From CALIBK01 sp037444165 (GTDB taxonomy: Bacteria > Desulfobacterota > BSN033 > UBA1163), in the NCBI GenBank assembly GCA_037444165.1, contig JBBIMX010000001.1, forward strand, positions 1 to 64,000: 64,000 nt of DNA. The letters are read 5' to 3'. Shown one piece after another: positions 1-8,446 of the stretch; the stretch's first letter is position 1; every line of letters begins with the position of its first letter. The position numbers and the translations under genes are program-made. A model generated the notes under the pieces. It worked only from the letters and a program-made list of their open reading frames with translations, searched no databases and was not told the DNA's origin.

Positions 1-84
<84 letters not shown>

Positions 85-129
85 ATTTTTTAAAGACAGA
101 GACCCAAAACGAATAACCCCTCTATTCTA

Positions 130-191
130 TTTTCAAAGAACAAATGATATTCGCAATTTATATATATTAAACTATAATTTTTTTTTGTCAA
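130..191 (-). promoter_or_regulatory. rRNA operon promoter and boxA-like leader element
   Basis: On the minus strand a perfect -35 TTGACA (186-191) is followed after 16 bases by TAATAT (164-169), giving a predicted start near 157, about 70 bases upstream of the 16S 5' end. The leader contains TGTTCTTTGAAAA (130-142), which resembles the boxA antitermination element of rRNA operons. The A/T-rich stretch around the -35 fits a strong rRNA promoter. Assignment is by motif and position only. Confidence 0.75.
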
Positions 192-206
192 GAGGAAAAA
201 ATGAAT

Positions 207-1469
207 TTAAAAATTCTCTTTATTTTCAATAAGTTTGATTCGATGAAATTTTTTCTTACCTGCCCTCAACAGGATCTCACCCCTATCATTAAAATCGTTA
301 AGGGTGATGAGATGATCGAAATGGTCAATTCTTTTTTTATTGAGATATCCACCTCCCTGAAGAATCAACCTTCTCGCTTCAGAGCTCGATTTTGAAAGAC
401 CCGAAATTTCAAATAGTTTAAATATCGGAATCCCGTCTATGATCTTCTTCCTTTCAATAAAAGTGGTTGGAATCGCATCTTCCCTTGCCTCCATTTCCGA
501 GAAAAGCACTTTTGAAGCATCCCGGGCTTTCTCTGCCTCCTCTTGCCCATGAACAATCTTTGTGGCTTCAAAAGCCAGAGCCTCCTTAGCCTTTCTTATT
601 TCGGCCCCTTTTAATTTTCCATACTCCCGGACTTCTTCCATCGGGAGAAAAGTAAATAAGGATAAGAATCGTTCCACATCCCTATCATCCGTATTCATCC
701 AGAACTGATAATATTCATAGGGTGAGGTTCGATTGGGATCTAACCAAACCGCTCCCTTTTCGGTCTTCCCCATTTTTTTCCCATCGGCCGTCTTGATGAG
801 GGGAAAAGTGATCCCATAGGCCTGTTTTCCCTCGAGTCGGCGAATCAGGTCAATTCCAGCCACAATATTCCCCCATTGATCACTTCCACCCATCTGAATC
901 GAACACTGATAATGCTTGAAGAGGTACCAAAAATCATAAGCCTGAAGGAGTTGATAATTAAACTCTATAAAAGAGAGACCCGATTCTAAGCGGATTTTAA
1001 TGGATTCGGTGGCCAGCATTCGATTGACACTGAAATGGACCCCAATGTCTCTCAAAAAATCAATATAGTTGAGTTTGGTCAACCAATCGGCATTATTCAA
1101 AAGAAGTGCCTTTCCCTCTGAAAAATCTAAAAATCGAGAAAACTGTCTTTTCTGTGCTTCAGCATTCCGGTTGATCTCTTCATAAGTTAAGATTTGACGC
1201 ATCTCATCTTTACCGCTGGGATCCCCAACCAATCCTGTTCCTCCACCGATTAAAGCAATAGGACGATGTCCAAAACGCTGCATATGGGAGAGGGCCATGA
1301 TAGGCACTAAGTTTCCCACATGGAAACTTGAGGCGGTGGGGTCAAATCCAATATAGCAGGTAACCTTACCTTTTAATAGTTCGGCGATTTTCTCTTCATC
1401 GGTGACCTGCTCAATAAATCCCCTCTCTTTAAATACCTCAAAGACGGTCTTCTTTTCCTTCAGGTCCAT
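207..1469 (-). CDS. tyrS: Tyrosyl-tRNA synthetase
   Basis: Class Ic aminoacyl-tRNA synthetase that charges tRNA-Tyr in the cytoplasm. The 420-residue protein has the usual bacterial length. The HIGH-type motif appears as HVGN near residue 50, the tyrosine pocket GSDQWGN near 195, and the KMSKS-type loop as KKMGKT near 232; an S4 RNA-binding domain fills the C-terminal ~70 residues. The start overlaps the end of the upstream phosphodiesterase gene by 32 bases, so the two are probably translationally coupled. It is the last gene before the rRNA promoter. Confidence 0.97.
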   Translation of the reverse strand: MDLKEKKTVFEVFKERGFIEQVTDEEKIAELLKGKVTCYIGFDPTASSFHVGNLVPIMALSHMQRFGHRPIALIGGGTGLVGDPSGKDEMRQILTYEEINRNAEAQKRQFSRFLDFSEGKALLLNNADWLTKLNYIDFLRDIGVHFSVNRMLATESIKIRLESGLSFIEFNYQLLQAYDFWYLFKHYQCSIQMGGSDQWGNIVAGIDLIRRLEGKQAYGITFPLIKTADGKKMGKTEKGAVWLDPNRTSPYEYYQFWMNTDDRDVERFLSLFTFLPMEEVREYGKLKGAEIRKAKEALAFEATKIVHGQEEAEKARDASKVLFSEMEAREDAIPTTFIERKKIIDGIPIFKLFEISGLSKSSSEARRLILQGGGYLNKKRIDHFDHLITLNDFNDRGEILLRAGKKKFHRIKLIENKENF

Positions 1470-2265
1470 AGGGAGTTCCTCTCTCGTTTAATGGGATTCG
1501 AAGTCTTTTGATCTCTCTGGATTTACCCGTTTTCTCATCAATCTCTACCATCACTCCTTGAAGTTCGATTTCTCCGGAGGCGACATCGAACTTCCATGGA
1601 ATCTGGGTGAGGAAACGATCGAGGGCCACCTGTTTACGGATTCCAATGACGGAATCCAAGGGACCGGTCATTCCCACATCGGTAATGTAAGCGGTCCCTT
1701 CGTCAAGGATTCTATCATCACAGGTTTGGATATGGGTATGAGTCCCCAGGACAGCAGAGACTCCCCCATTCAAAAACCAACCCATCGCCATCTTCTCTGA
1801 GGTCGCTTCAGCGTGGAAGTCCACGACGATAGCTAAGGTCTCTTTCCTCAATCTTTCGACCTCTTTCTCCCCTGCTCGAAAGGGACAGTCTAAATGCTTC
1901 ATAAAGACCCTACCCTCTAAATTGAGGACTCCAATTTTTTGTCCCTGCTTGGAGAAGAAGATTCCTGATCCTTTCCCTGGCACTTGCTCAGGATAATTGG
2001 CAGGTCTCAAAATTCGAGGCTCATCGTTCAAGAAAGAAATAATTTCTTTTTTCGCCCAGATATGGTTTCCAGTGGTGAGGACGTCCACTCCCATCTCAAA
2101 AATCTCCAGGGCAATAGCCGGGGTGATTCCCATCCCTCCAGCCGCATTCTCTCCATTGGCAATCGTAAAGTCAATCCCATACGATTCAATTACTTTTCCC
2201 AATAACTCACGGAGAGCCCTTCGTCCTGGTTTCCCTACAATATCCCCCACAAAAAGAATTCGCAT
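1438..2265 (-). CDS. ymdB: YmdB-family metallophosphoesterase (cyclic nucleotide phosphodiesterase)
   Basis: A 275-residue cytoplasmic calcineurin-like phosphoesterase of the YmdB/DR1281 family, known in Bacillus to hydrolyse 2',3'-cyclic nucleotides. Metal-binding motifs are visible: GDIVGKPGR at the N terminus, NGENAAGGMG near residue 38, GNHIW near 67, and THTHIQTCD near 175. It sits directly downstream of rny, the same partnership seen in Firmicutes and other phyla, suggesting a shared RNA-turnover role. The substrate is inferred from the family. Confidence 0.88.
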   Translation of the reverse strand: MRILFVGDIVGKPGRRALRELLGKVIESYGIDFTIANGENAAGGMGITPAIALEIFEMGVDVLTTGNHIWAKKEIISFLNDEPRILRPANYPEQVPGKGSGIFFSKQGQKIGVLNLEGRVFMKHLDCPFRAGEKEVERLRKETLAIVVDFHAEATSEKMAMGWFLNGGVSAVLGTHTHIQTCDDRILDEGTAYITDVGMTGPLDSVIGIRKQVALDRFLTQIPWKFDVASGEIELQGVMVEIDEKTGKSREIKRLRIPLNERGTPYGPEGKEDRL

Positions 2266-2291
2266 CTTGGATTCCTTTATAATTCGACCCT

Positions 2292-3860
2292 CTATTTTGC
2301 AATATCGACCGCTCTCATTTCTCGAATGACAGTCACTTTAATCTGGCCCGGATAGGTCAATTCCTTTTCAATCTTTCGGGCAATATCACGACAAAGGATC
2401 ACAGATTCTTCATCTGAAATCTTTTCGGGCTGAACAATCACCCGAACCTCTCTTCCCGCCTGAATGGCGTAAGATTTCTCAACCCCGGGGAAGGATTGGG
2501 CAATCTTCTCTAAATCCTCTAATCGTTTCACATAAGTCTCTAAGGTCTCCCGTCTTGCTCCTGGTCTGGCTCCTGAAAGAGCGTCCGCGGCTACGACTAA
2601 AACATCCAGGACACTTTCAGGCCTTTCCTCTTCATGATGAGATAAAATAGCATGAACAATCAAAGGGGACTCCCCATATTTCCTGGCCAATTCGGCGCCA
2701 ATCTTGGCATGGGAACCTTCGACTTCATGATCTACTGCCTTTCCAATATCATGGAGAAGCCCTGCCCGTTTGGCCTGTTTGATATTGAGACCTAACTCAG
2801 CAGCCATGATCCCGCAAAGAAAAGCCACCTCTAAGGAATGCTGATAAACATTTTGAGCGTAACTGGTGCGATATTTTAGTCGTCCAATGAGTTTCACCAA
2901 TTCCGGATGGATCCCATGAACCCCTACATCGAAGGTGGCCTGCTCACCTGCTTCTCGAATAGAGGCCTCGACCTCCTGTTCTACTTTTTGAACAATCTCT
3001 TCGATCCGGGCTGGGTGAATTCTTCCATCACTGACTAAACGTTCCAGAGAAATTCTCGCAATCTCCCTCCGAATCGGATTAAAACCGGAAAGAATGACGG
3101 CTTCTGGGGTATCATCGATGATCAGATCCACCCCCGTCGCTGCTTCGAGGGCCCGAATATTTCTGCCTTCCCTTCCAATAATCCTCCCTTTCATCTCTTC
3201 ATTAGGAAGATTGACCACAGAGACCGTCTTTTCTGCCACATAATCACCGGCATAACGCTGAATAGCCAGGCTGATAATCTCCTTGGCCTTTTTGTCGGCT
3301 ATCTCTCGGGCCTCATCCTCCATTCTTTTGATCTTTTTAGCCATCTCGTGTTTCGCCTCTTCTTCCATCGACTCCATTAAAAGTCTTTTGGCCTCCTCAG
3401 CCGTCATCTTAGAAATATTCTCCAACTGGATTCGCTGTCTCTGGAGAAGCTCCGAAACCTTCTTTTCCATCTCTTGGACCATTTTTTCCTGCTGAATCAA
3501 TGCCCTCTCTTTTTTAACCATTTCTCCTTCTCGGGTTTCGAGAAGTTCCATCTTCTTGTCTAAATTGGATTCTCTTTGTGCAATTCGCCTCTCCAAATTT
3601 TGAAGTTCCTGTCGTTTCTCGTTGATCTCTTTCTCAAAGGCAGCCTTCTCCTGATAGAATTGATCCTTTGCACGAAGAAGGGCTTCCTTTTTGATAATCT
3701 CTGACTCCTTCTCTGCTTCTTCAATGATTCTCTTTGCTATCTCCTGGGCGGACTCGATCTTTGATTCGACATATCTCTTTCGAATGAGAAAACCGATGAC
3801 GGCGCCAAGAAAAGCTATAAAAAAAACGATCAACATATACAAACCGATAGGTAGACTCAA
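2292..3860 (-). CDS. rny: Ribonuclease Y
   Basis: Membrane-anchored endoribonuclease that starts mRNA decay. The 522-residue protein shows the whole family layout: an N-terminal membrane segment (about residues 5-25), a long charged coiled coil (about 30-195), a KH domain with GRIIGREGRNIR near 225, and an HD domain with HSLEV and LLHDIGK (about 340-375). The start is TTG, preceded by a strong AAAGGAGG at good spacing. It lies in an operon with ymdB and tyrS. Confidence 0.97.
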   Translation of the reverse strand: MSLPIGLYMLIVFFIAFLGAVIGFLIRKRYVESKIESAQEIAKRIIEEAEKESEIIKKEALLRAKDQFYQEKAAFEKEINEKRQELQNLERRIAQRESNLDKKMELLETREGEMVKKERALIQQEKMVQEMEKKVSELLQRQRIQLENISKMTAEEAKRLLMESMEEEAKHEMAKKIKRMEDEAREIADKKAKEIISLAIQRYAGDYVAEKTVSVVNLPNEEMKGRIIGREGRNIRALEAATGVDLIIDDTPEAVILSGFNPIRREIARISLERLVSDGRIHPARIEEIVQKVEQEVEASIREAGEQATFDVGVHGIHPELVKLIGRLKYRTSYAQNVYQHSLEVAFLCGIMAAELGLNIKQAKRAGLLHDIGKAVDHEVEGSHAKIGAELARKYGESPLIVHAILSHHEEERPESVLDVLVVAADALSGARPGARRETLETYVKRLEDLEKIAQSFPGVEKSYAIQAGREVRVIVQPEKISDEESVILCRDIARKIEKELTYPGQIKVTVIREMRAVDIAK

Positions 3861-3962
3861 GAGTTATTCACCTCCTTTTAGATTCGTAATGACATTTTCC
3901 ACTAAAAGCTCCACTCTCTCAAATTCCCTTAGGAATTTAGACCCTTTCGGTCTCGCTCGAGA

Positions 3963-4271
3963 GGAGTGGGATCAGGATAGAGAAAAGGGTGGTTTTAGAA
4001 GAACCTGATAGGGATAAGAAAAGGAGCGGAAATGAATCAAAAACTCGTTGACCTCTTTTTTTATATTTTTAAACTGTAACCTTCTATGAAAGGGAAAAAA
4101 GAAGAGGCTCCATCCTTTAAATTCAGCCTGATCGGGAGTCCTCCTCTTTTCGATCTCCCTTTCAAAGAATTTTAGTAGAATCGCAATCATTTTTAAATTC
4201 AGGAGCGGAAAAAGACTCATTTCTCTCATCTATCAGGTTATCTCTGATCCCCTTTTCTCTATCTCCCACCC
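3963..4271 (-). ncRNA. Long rod-shaped RNA candidate between zapA and rny (6S-like position)
   Basis: The 437-base gap between zapA and rny contains two far-apart arms that pair almost perfectly. On the minus strand, GATAGAGAAAAGGG (complement at 4250-4263) pairs with CCCTTTTCTCTATC (3976-3989) over 14 bp, flanked by a further ~8 bp GC-rich stem with a CTGA bulge. Next inward, AACCTGATAG (4230-4239) pairs with CTATCAGGTT (4002-4011) over 10 bp, then an 8-bp helix with one G-U. An inner stem (GAAAGGGA with TCCCTTTC, followed by an 11-bp helix) closes the centre. The result is a rod with internal loops. The position next to zapA is where 6S RNA lies in many proteobacteria, but ~309 bases is longer than usual 6S RNA, so identity is open. 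No convincing protein lies here. Confidence 0.45.
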
Positions 4272-4297
4272 TATCTTTTTATTTTAATGGTAAAACC

Positions 4298-4618
4298 TTA
4301 TCCTGTAATACTCACTTTTTTGGGTTCTTTTCCTCCAATTTTAATATCTATTCTTTCGGCCAGATCCTTGGATTTGGACTCAATTTCTTGAAGAAGGATC
4401 ATCCTTTTTTCTCTCTCTCTCAAAAGATCATCAGCGATGTTGAGAGCGGTTAGAATGGCCACATTAAGAGTCGAAACACTCCGCGTCTTTTTCAGAATTT
4501 CCTCCGCTTTTTCATTCACGTATTTTGCAACCTCCTGGATATGACTCTCATTAGCGTCGGTCTTTACGGTATAGGTCTGTCCAAATACTTTAATCTCGAC
4601 GGTTCTCTCCTTTCCCAT
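4298..4618 (-). CDS. zapA: Cell division protein ZapA
   Basis: Small cytosolic protein that cross-links FtsZ filaments. The ~106 residues start with the typical ZapA fold (VEIKVFGQTYTVKTD), include the conserved NVAILTALNIADDLL helix around residue 55-70, and end in a coiled coil. The ATG at 4618 was preferred over an upstream GTG (4627) because a GGAG lies 8 bases before it. It follows the ZapB-like gene in the same orientation, a common pairing. Confidence 0.9.
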   Translation of the reverse strand: MGKERTVEIKVFGQTYTVKTDANESHIQEVAKYVNEKAEEILKKTRSVSTLNVAILTALNIADDLLREREKRMILLQEIESKSKDLAERIDIKIGGKEPKKVSITG

Positions 4619-4654
4619 CTCTCTCACTCCGCAGAATCTATCCCCTCTCTTGGA

Positions 4655-4867
4655 TTATAGATCAATTCCTTTCAATCTTTGAAGGAGTTGGTCAATCCTC
4701 ATTTTGACTCGTTCTCGATCTTGAGAGAGGAGTTCCATCTTCTTCTCGATCTCTAGTCTTTTCTCCCTCTCTTCTTTAAGGGCAGAGAGGAGTTTCTCTT
4801 TTTCCTCCATAAGATCCTGATATTTGGCTAACAATTCGGAAATTTTCTCTTCGAGGTGTTCAAGCAT
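4655..4867 (-). CDS. ZapB-like coiled-coil cell division protein
   Basis: A 70-residue protein that is almost entirely heptad-repeat coiled coil rich in Glu, Lys and Leu. Size, composition and position immediately upstream of zapA match the ZapB family, which stabilises the Z-ring together with ZapA. The start has a clear AGGGGAG ribosome site 5 bases upstream. Low-complexity coiled coils are hard to assign, so the name rests mainly on context. Confidence 0.7.
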   Translation of the reverse strand: MLEHLEEKISELLAKYQDLMEEKEKLLSALKEEREKRLEIEKKMELLSQDRERVKMRIDQLLQRLKGIDL

Positions 4868-4912
4868 AGGAACTCCCCTTCGAAGATCCTTTTGTCAGCC
4901 AGACTGTTTTCA

Positions 4913-4941
4913 ATCCTATTTCTTCATTCAAAAAAAGTCAA
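4913..4941 (-). promoter_or_regulatory. Predicted sigma-70 promoter of the zapB-zapA-rny-ymdB-tyrS block
   Basis: On the minus strand TTGACT (4936-4941) is separated by 17 bases from TAGGAT (4913-4918), about 45 bases upstream of the ZapB-like start and just downstream of the prfB stop. It would drive the five-gene minus-strand block. Confidence 0.5.
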
Positions 4942-4983
4942 TCCTCAAAAAAAATTTTTAAGGAATTGAAACACTCTCCTCTT

Positions 4984-6085
4984 TCAGTTTGTATTCGTAT
5001 TCAGGAGATAGGTTTTCATGAACTCGTCAATTTCCCCATCCAAGACGCGATCCACCTGATAGATGACCTTATTGGTCCGGTGGTCTTTCACCATCTTATA
5101 AGGATGTAAAATGTAAGAACGAATTTGACTTCCCCAAGCGATCTCTTTCTTCGAATGATGAAGTTCTCGTAATTTTTCCTCCTTCTCCTTTCGTTCCTTC
5201 TCATAAAGTCTCGCCTTTAATATTTTTAAGGCCATCGCTTTATTTTTATGTTGGGAGCGTTCATTTTGGCATTGAACGACGATTCCGGTTGGAAGGTGAG
5301 TGATTCGGACGGCAGAATCCGTTTTATTCACATGCTGCCCTCCTGCTCCACTCGAACGAAAGGTATCTATTCTCAAATCCTTTTCGTCAATCTCAATATC
5401 GATCTCTTCGGGAACCTCGGGAATCACAAATACAGAGGCAAAGGAGGTATGTCGCCTCGCTCCTGCGTCAAAGGGAGAGATCCGAACCAATCGATGGATT
5501 CCCACTTCTGCCTTTAAATATCCATAGGCATACTTACCATTTACGGTAAAGGTCACGTTCTTTATCCCCGCTTCCTCTCCAGGGAGGATATCCACAATTT
5601 GGGTTTGATATCCTTTCTTTTCGGCCCATCTCAAATACATTCTAAGAAGCATTTCAGCCCAATCCTGGGCCTCTGTCCCTCCTGCCCCTGCATTAATGCT
5701 CACGATCGCATTTCTCTCGTCATTTTCCCCCTTCAGCATTTGTCTAAATTCCATCTCATTGATGGCTTCTTCGTTCTGCTGAATTTTTTTAAGAAGTTCT
5801 TCGGCTTCCCTTTCATCATTCTGCTCCTCGATAAGTTGAAGAAGAACCTCCATCTCTTCAATTTCTTTTTTCTTCTCTTGCCAAGAGGATAGGCCTTCTA
5901 AAAGAGAATTCCTCTCTTTTAGAATTTTTTGTGTCATCTCCCCCCCTTCCCAGAAATTAGGTTCTGACATCATCTTCCCAATCTCGTCTAATCGTTTCTC
6001 TTTTTTTTCGAGGTCAAAGATAGCCTCGCATTATCTCTAAACGATTATTTAACTCCTTCAATCGACCCTTAAGTTCAACAATCAT
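4984..6085 (-). CDS. prfB: Peptide chain release factor 2, with programmed +1 frameshift
   Basis: Class I release factor recognising UGA and UAA. The main frame (from 5973 downward) carries the SPF recognition motif (HRLVRISPFD) and the catalytic GGQ loop (SGAGGQHVNK). The first 23 codons lie in another frame, starting at an ATG at 6085 with AGGTG upstream, and end CTT TGA C at 6014-6019, the RF2 autoregulatory slippery stop, preceded by a Shine-Dalgarno-like GCGAGG. A +1 shift at CTT joins the frames to give about 366 residues, the normal RF2 length. The gene therefore senses RF2 shortage through its own UGA. Confidence 0.96.
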
Positions 6086-6183
6086 TGCCATCACCTACTT
6101 TATTGGAATGGATAATAAATTATTAACATAAGTTGAGATAAAAGTTAAATAATTTTTATAACTTATTGAAATTACATAATATT

Positions 6184-7056
6184 TTATTTATTTAGAATTT
6201 TCTCCATCTCTTCCCCCACAAGGGCTGGATTTTTAACCACACGAACCCCTGCTTTTTCTAATGCCTCCATCTTCTCCTGGGCTGTTCCTTTACCTCCAGA
6301 AATGATAGCCCCTGCATGGCCCATTCTCCTTCCCGGTGGGGCTGTTAATCCAGCAATGAATGCGATGACTGGTTTTCGGATCTCCCTTTCAATAAATTGG
6401 GCCGCTTCTTCTTCCGCTGTCCCTCCAATCTCGCCAATCATAATTAATGCCTGGGTTTCGGGATCCTTTTCAAAAAGTTGAAGAAGATCTACATAATCCA
6501 GTCCTATGATTTGATCCCCACCAATTCCAACGCAGGTAGACTGTCCAATTCCTTTTTTGGTTAATTGATCCACGACTTCATAGGTGAGAGTTCCACTCCT
6601 TGACATAATTCCAACTGGCCCTTGCTTATGGATATAACCTGCCATGACGCCAATCTTGCATTTTCCAGGTGAGATAATCCCAGGAGTATTGGGACCAATC
6701 AAATGGATGTTTTTCTTAAGAAGATATTCCTTCACTTTAATCATCTCTAAGGTAGGAATCCCTTCCGTAAGACAGACAATGAGGGGGATATTTGAATCGG
6801 CTGCCTCCAATATGGCATCGGCTGCAAAGGCCGGCGGAACAAAGATCGCAGAGGCATCTACCTTGATCTCTTTTACCGCCTCTGCCACGGTGTTGAAAAC
6901 TGGAATTCCATCCACCTTTTGTCCTCCTTTCCCTGGAGTGACTCCTGCCACAATCTTCGTTCCATACTCTACCATTTGCCGGGTATGAAACATCCCCTCA
7001 TTTCCGGTAATTCCCTGAACTAACACCCTTGTATTTTCGTCTATTAAGATGCTCAT
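6184..7056 (-). CDS. sucD: Succinyl-CoA synthetase alpha subunit (ADP-forming)
   Basis: CoA-binding and phospho-histidine subunit of succinate-CoA ligase, interconverting succinyl-CoA and succinate with ATP formation. About 290 residues, normal length. An N-terminal Rossmann-type CoA domain (LVQGITGNEG) is followed by the ligase domain with the active-site histidine in MGHAGAI near residue 240. ATG at 7056 is chosen because GGAGGGG lies just before it. Last gene of the C4/Hdr locus, 64 bases after sucC. Confidence 0.96.
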   Translation of the reverse strand: MSILIDENTRVLVQGITGNEGMFHTRQMVEYGTKIVAGVTPGKGGQKVDGIPVFNTVAEAVKEIKVDASAIFVPPAFAADAILEAADSNIPLIVCLTEGIPTLEMIKVKEYLLKKNIHLIGPNTPGIISPGKCKIGVMAGYIHKQGPVGIMSRSGTLTYEVVDQLTKKGIGQSTCVGIGGDQIIGLDYVDLLQLFEKDPETQALIMIGEIGGTAEEEAAQFIEREIRKPVIAFIAGLTAPPGRRMGHAGAIISGGKGTAQEKMEALEKAGVRVVKNPALVGEEMEKILNK

Positions 7057-7120
7057 GTTCCCCTCCAAATTAAAATTTGCCTAGCCATAGAATAAAGGCT
7101 CGTTTTTGACCCTGAACACC

Positions 7121-8293
7121 CTATGCTCTTTGCATCATTAACGCCTCCATCACTTTCTGTGCCCCTTCATACATCCCATGGGCGACCGTAAAGTTGAGTC
7201 CTGAATCGTTAAGAATCCTTCTTCCCTCCTCCACATTTGTTCCCTCCAGCCTCACGATGATGGGAACATTCACCTTTACCTCTCTTACTGCCTCTGTCAC
7301 GCCCTTTGCCAGAGTGTCACACCGAAGAATTCCTCCAAAGATATTAATGAATACTACTTTTACATCGGGATCAGACATTAAAATTTTAAACCCGTTCCTT
7401 ACCATCTCCACAGTAGCCCCTCCTCCCACATCGAGAAAATTTGCAGGTTCTGCCCCAAAGACCTTTATCATATCCATCGTTGCCATTGCCAGACCTGCAC
7501 CATTGACCATACAACCCACATTCCCGTTGAGTTTAATATAATTCAGGTTATATTTGGAGGCTTCGATCTCCAGGGGATCCTCTTCATGAAGATCCCTGAG
7601 CTGGATAATTTCTTTATGTCGAAAGAGTCCATTGTCATCAAAATTCATTTTCGCATCCAGAGCAAAGAATTCTCCACTCCTTGTTAGAATGAGAGGATTG
7701 ATTTCGGCAAGTAAACAGTCTTTCTCATAAAATGCATTAAAAAGCCCCACCACAATGGGTCTCAATTTTCCCACTTCCACTGGCCCAAAGCCCAAGCCAT
7801 ATCCAATCTTATTCACCTGGAAGGGTCTTAATCCTATCGAAGGGTCCACCCATTCTTTTACAATCTTTTCAGGGGATTCCGCTGCCACTTTCTCGATCTC
7901 TATTCCACCTTCCCGGCTTGCCATAATCACGGGTAAGGCTTTGGATCGGTCAATGACTACCCCTAAATAGAGCTCTTCTTTGATCTCCATCCCTTCTTCT
8001 ATGAGAATCTTTCTAACCACCTTTCCTTTTGCCCCTGTCTGTGGAGTCACCAGGACCATCCCGATCATTTCTTTGGCTACCCCCTCTACCTCTGATGGGC
8101 TTTTGACGACTCGGACTCCTCCTGCTTTCCCTCTCCCTCCTGCGTGGATCTGAGCCTTTAGAACGATGGTTTTGGCTCCAATCTCTTCCGCGACCTTTTT
8201 AGCCTCCTCTGGGGTTTCTACCGCTCTTCCTTTAGGAACAGGCACCCCATATTGTTTAAGAATCTCTTTCGCTTGATACTCGTGGATCTTCAT
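7121..8293 (-). CDS. sucC: Succinyl-CoA synthetase beta subunit (ADP-forming)
   Basis: ATP-grasp subunit of succinyl-CoA synthetase. The 390-residue length is typical. It begins with the canonical MKIHEYQAKEIL, has the ATP-grasp domain across roughly residues 5-225, and the CoA-ligase domain with GGATVEMV and INIFGGI(L)RCD in the last third. AGGGAGGG precedes the ATG. In the direction of propionate oxidation it conserves the thioester energy of succinyl-CoA as ATP. Confidence 0.97.
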   Translation of the reverse strand: MKIHEYQAKEILKQYGVPVPKGRAVETPEEAKKVAEEIGAKTIVLKAQIHAGGRGKAGGVRVVKSPSEVEGVAKEMIGMVLVTPQTGAKGKVVRKILIEEGMEIKEELYLGVVIDRSKALPVIMASREGGIEIEKVAAESPEKIVKEWVDPSIGLRPFQVNKIGYGLGFGPVEVGKLRPIVVGLFNAFYEKDCLLAEINPLILTRSGEFFALDAKMNFDDNGLFRHKEIIQLRDLHEEDPLEIEASKYNLNYIKLNGNVGCMVNGAGLAMATMDMIKVFGAEPANFLDVGGGATVEMVRNGFKILMSDPDVKVVFINIFGGILRCDTLAKGVTEAVREVKVNVPIIVRLEGTNVEEGRRILNDSGLNFTVAHGMYEGAQKVMEALMMQRA

Positions 8294-8446
8294 TTTACCC
8301 TCCCTTTTCCGTTAAAAGCTTTCCAAATATTATAACGAATTTTTGGATTCAAACAACATTGATTCAAAGAGAGAATCCTCGCCTTCATTTCTCCATAAAA
8401 AGGAAATCGAATAGGATATGGGGGAGAAGGAAATAAGGAGCGAAAA

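Noticed and set aside
3972..4229. 85-codon minus-strand open frame between zapA and rny
   Set aside because: No ribosome site or recognisable domain, and it lies entirely inside the nested RNA stem structure.
8290..8446. Possible small gene between sucC and the fumarate reductase flavoprotein
   Set aside because: The open frame begins inside the flavoprotein gene, has no start signal and codes for no known fold.
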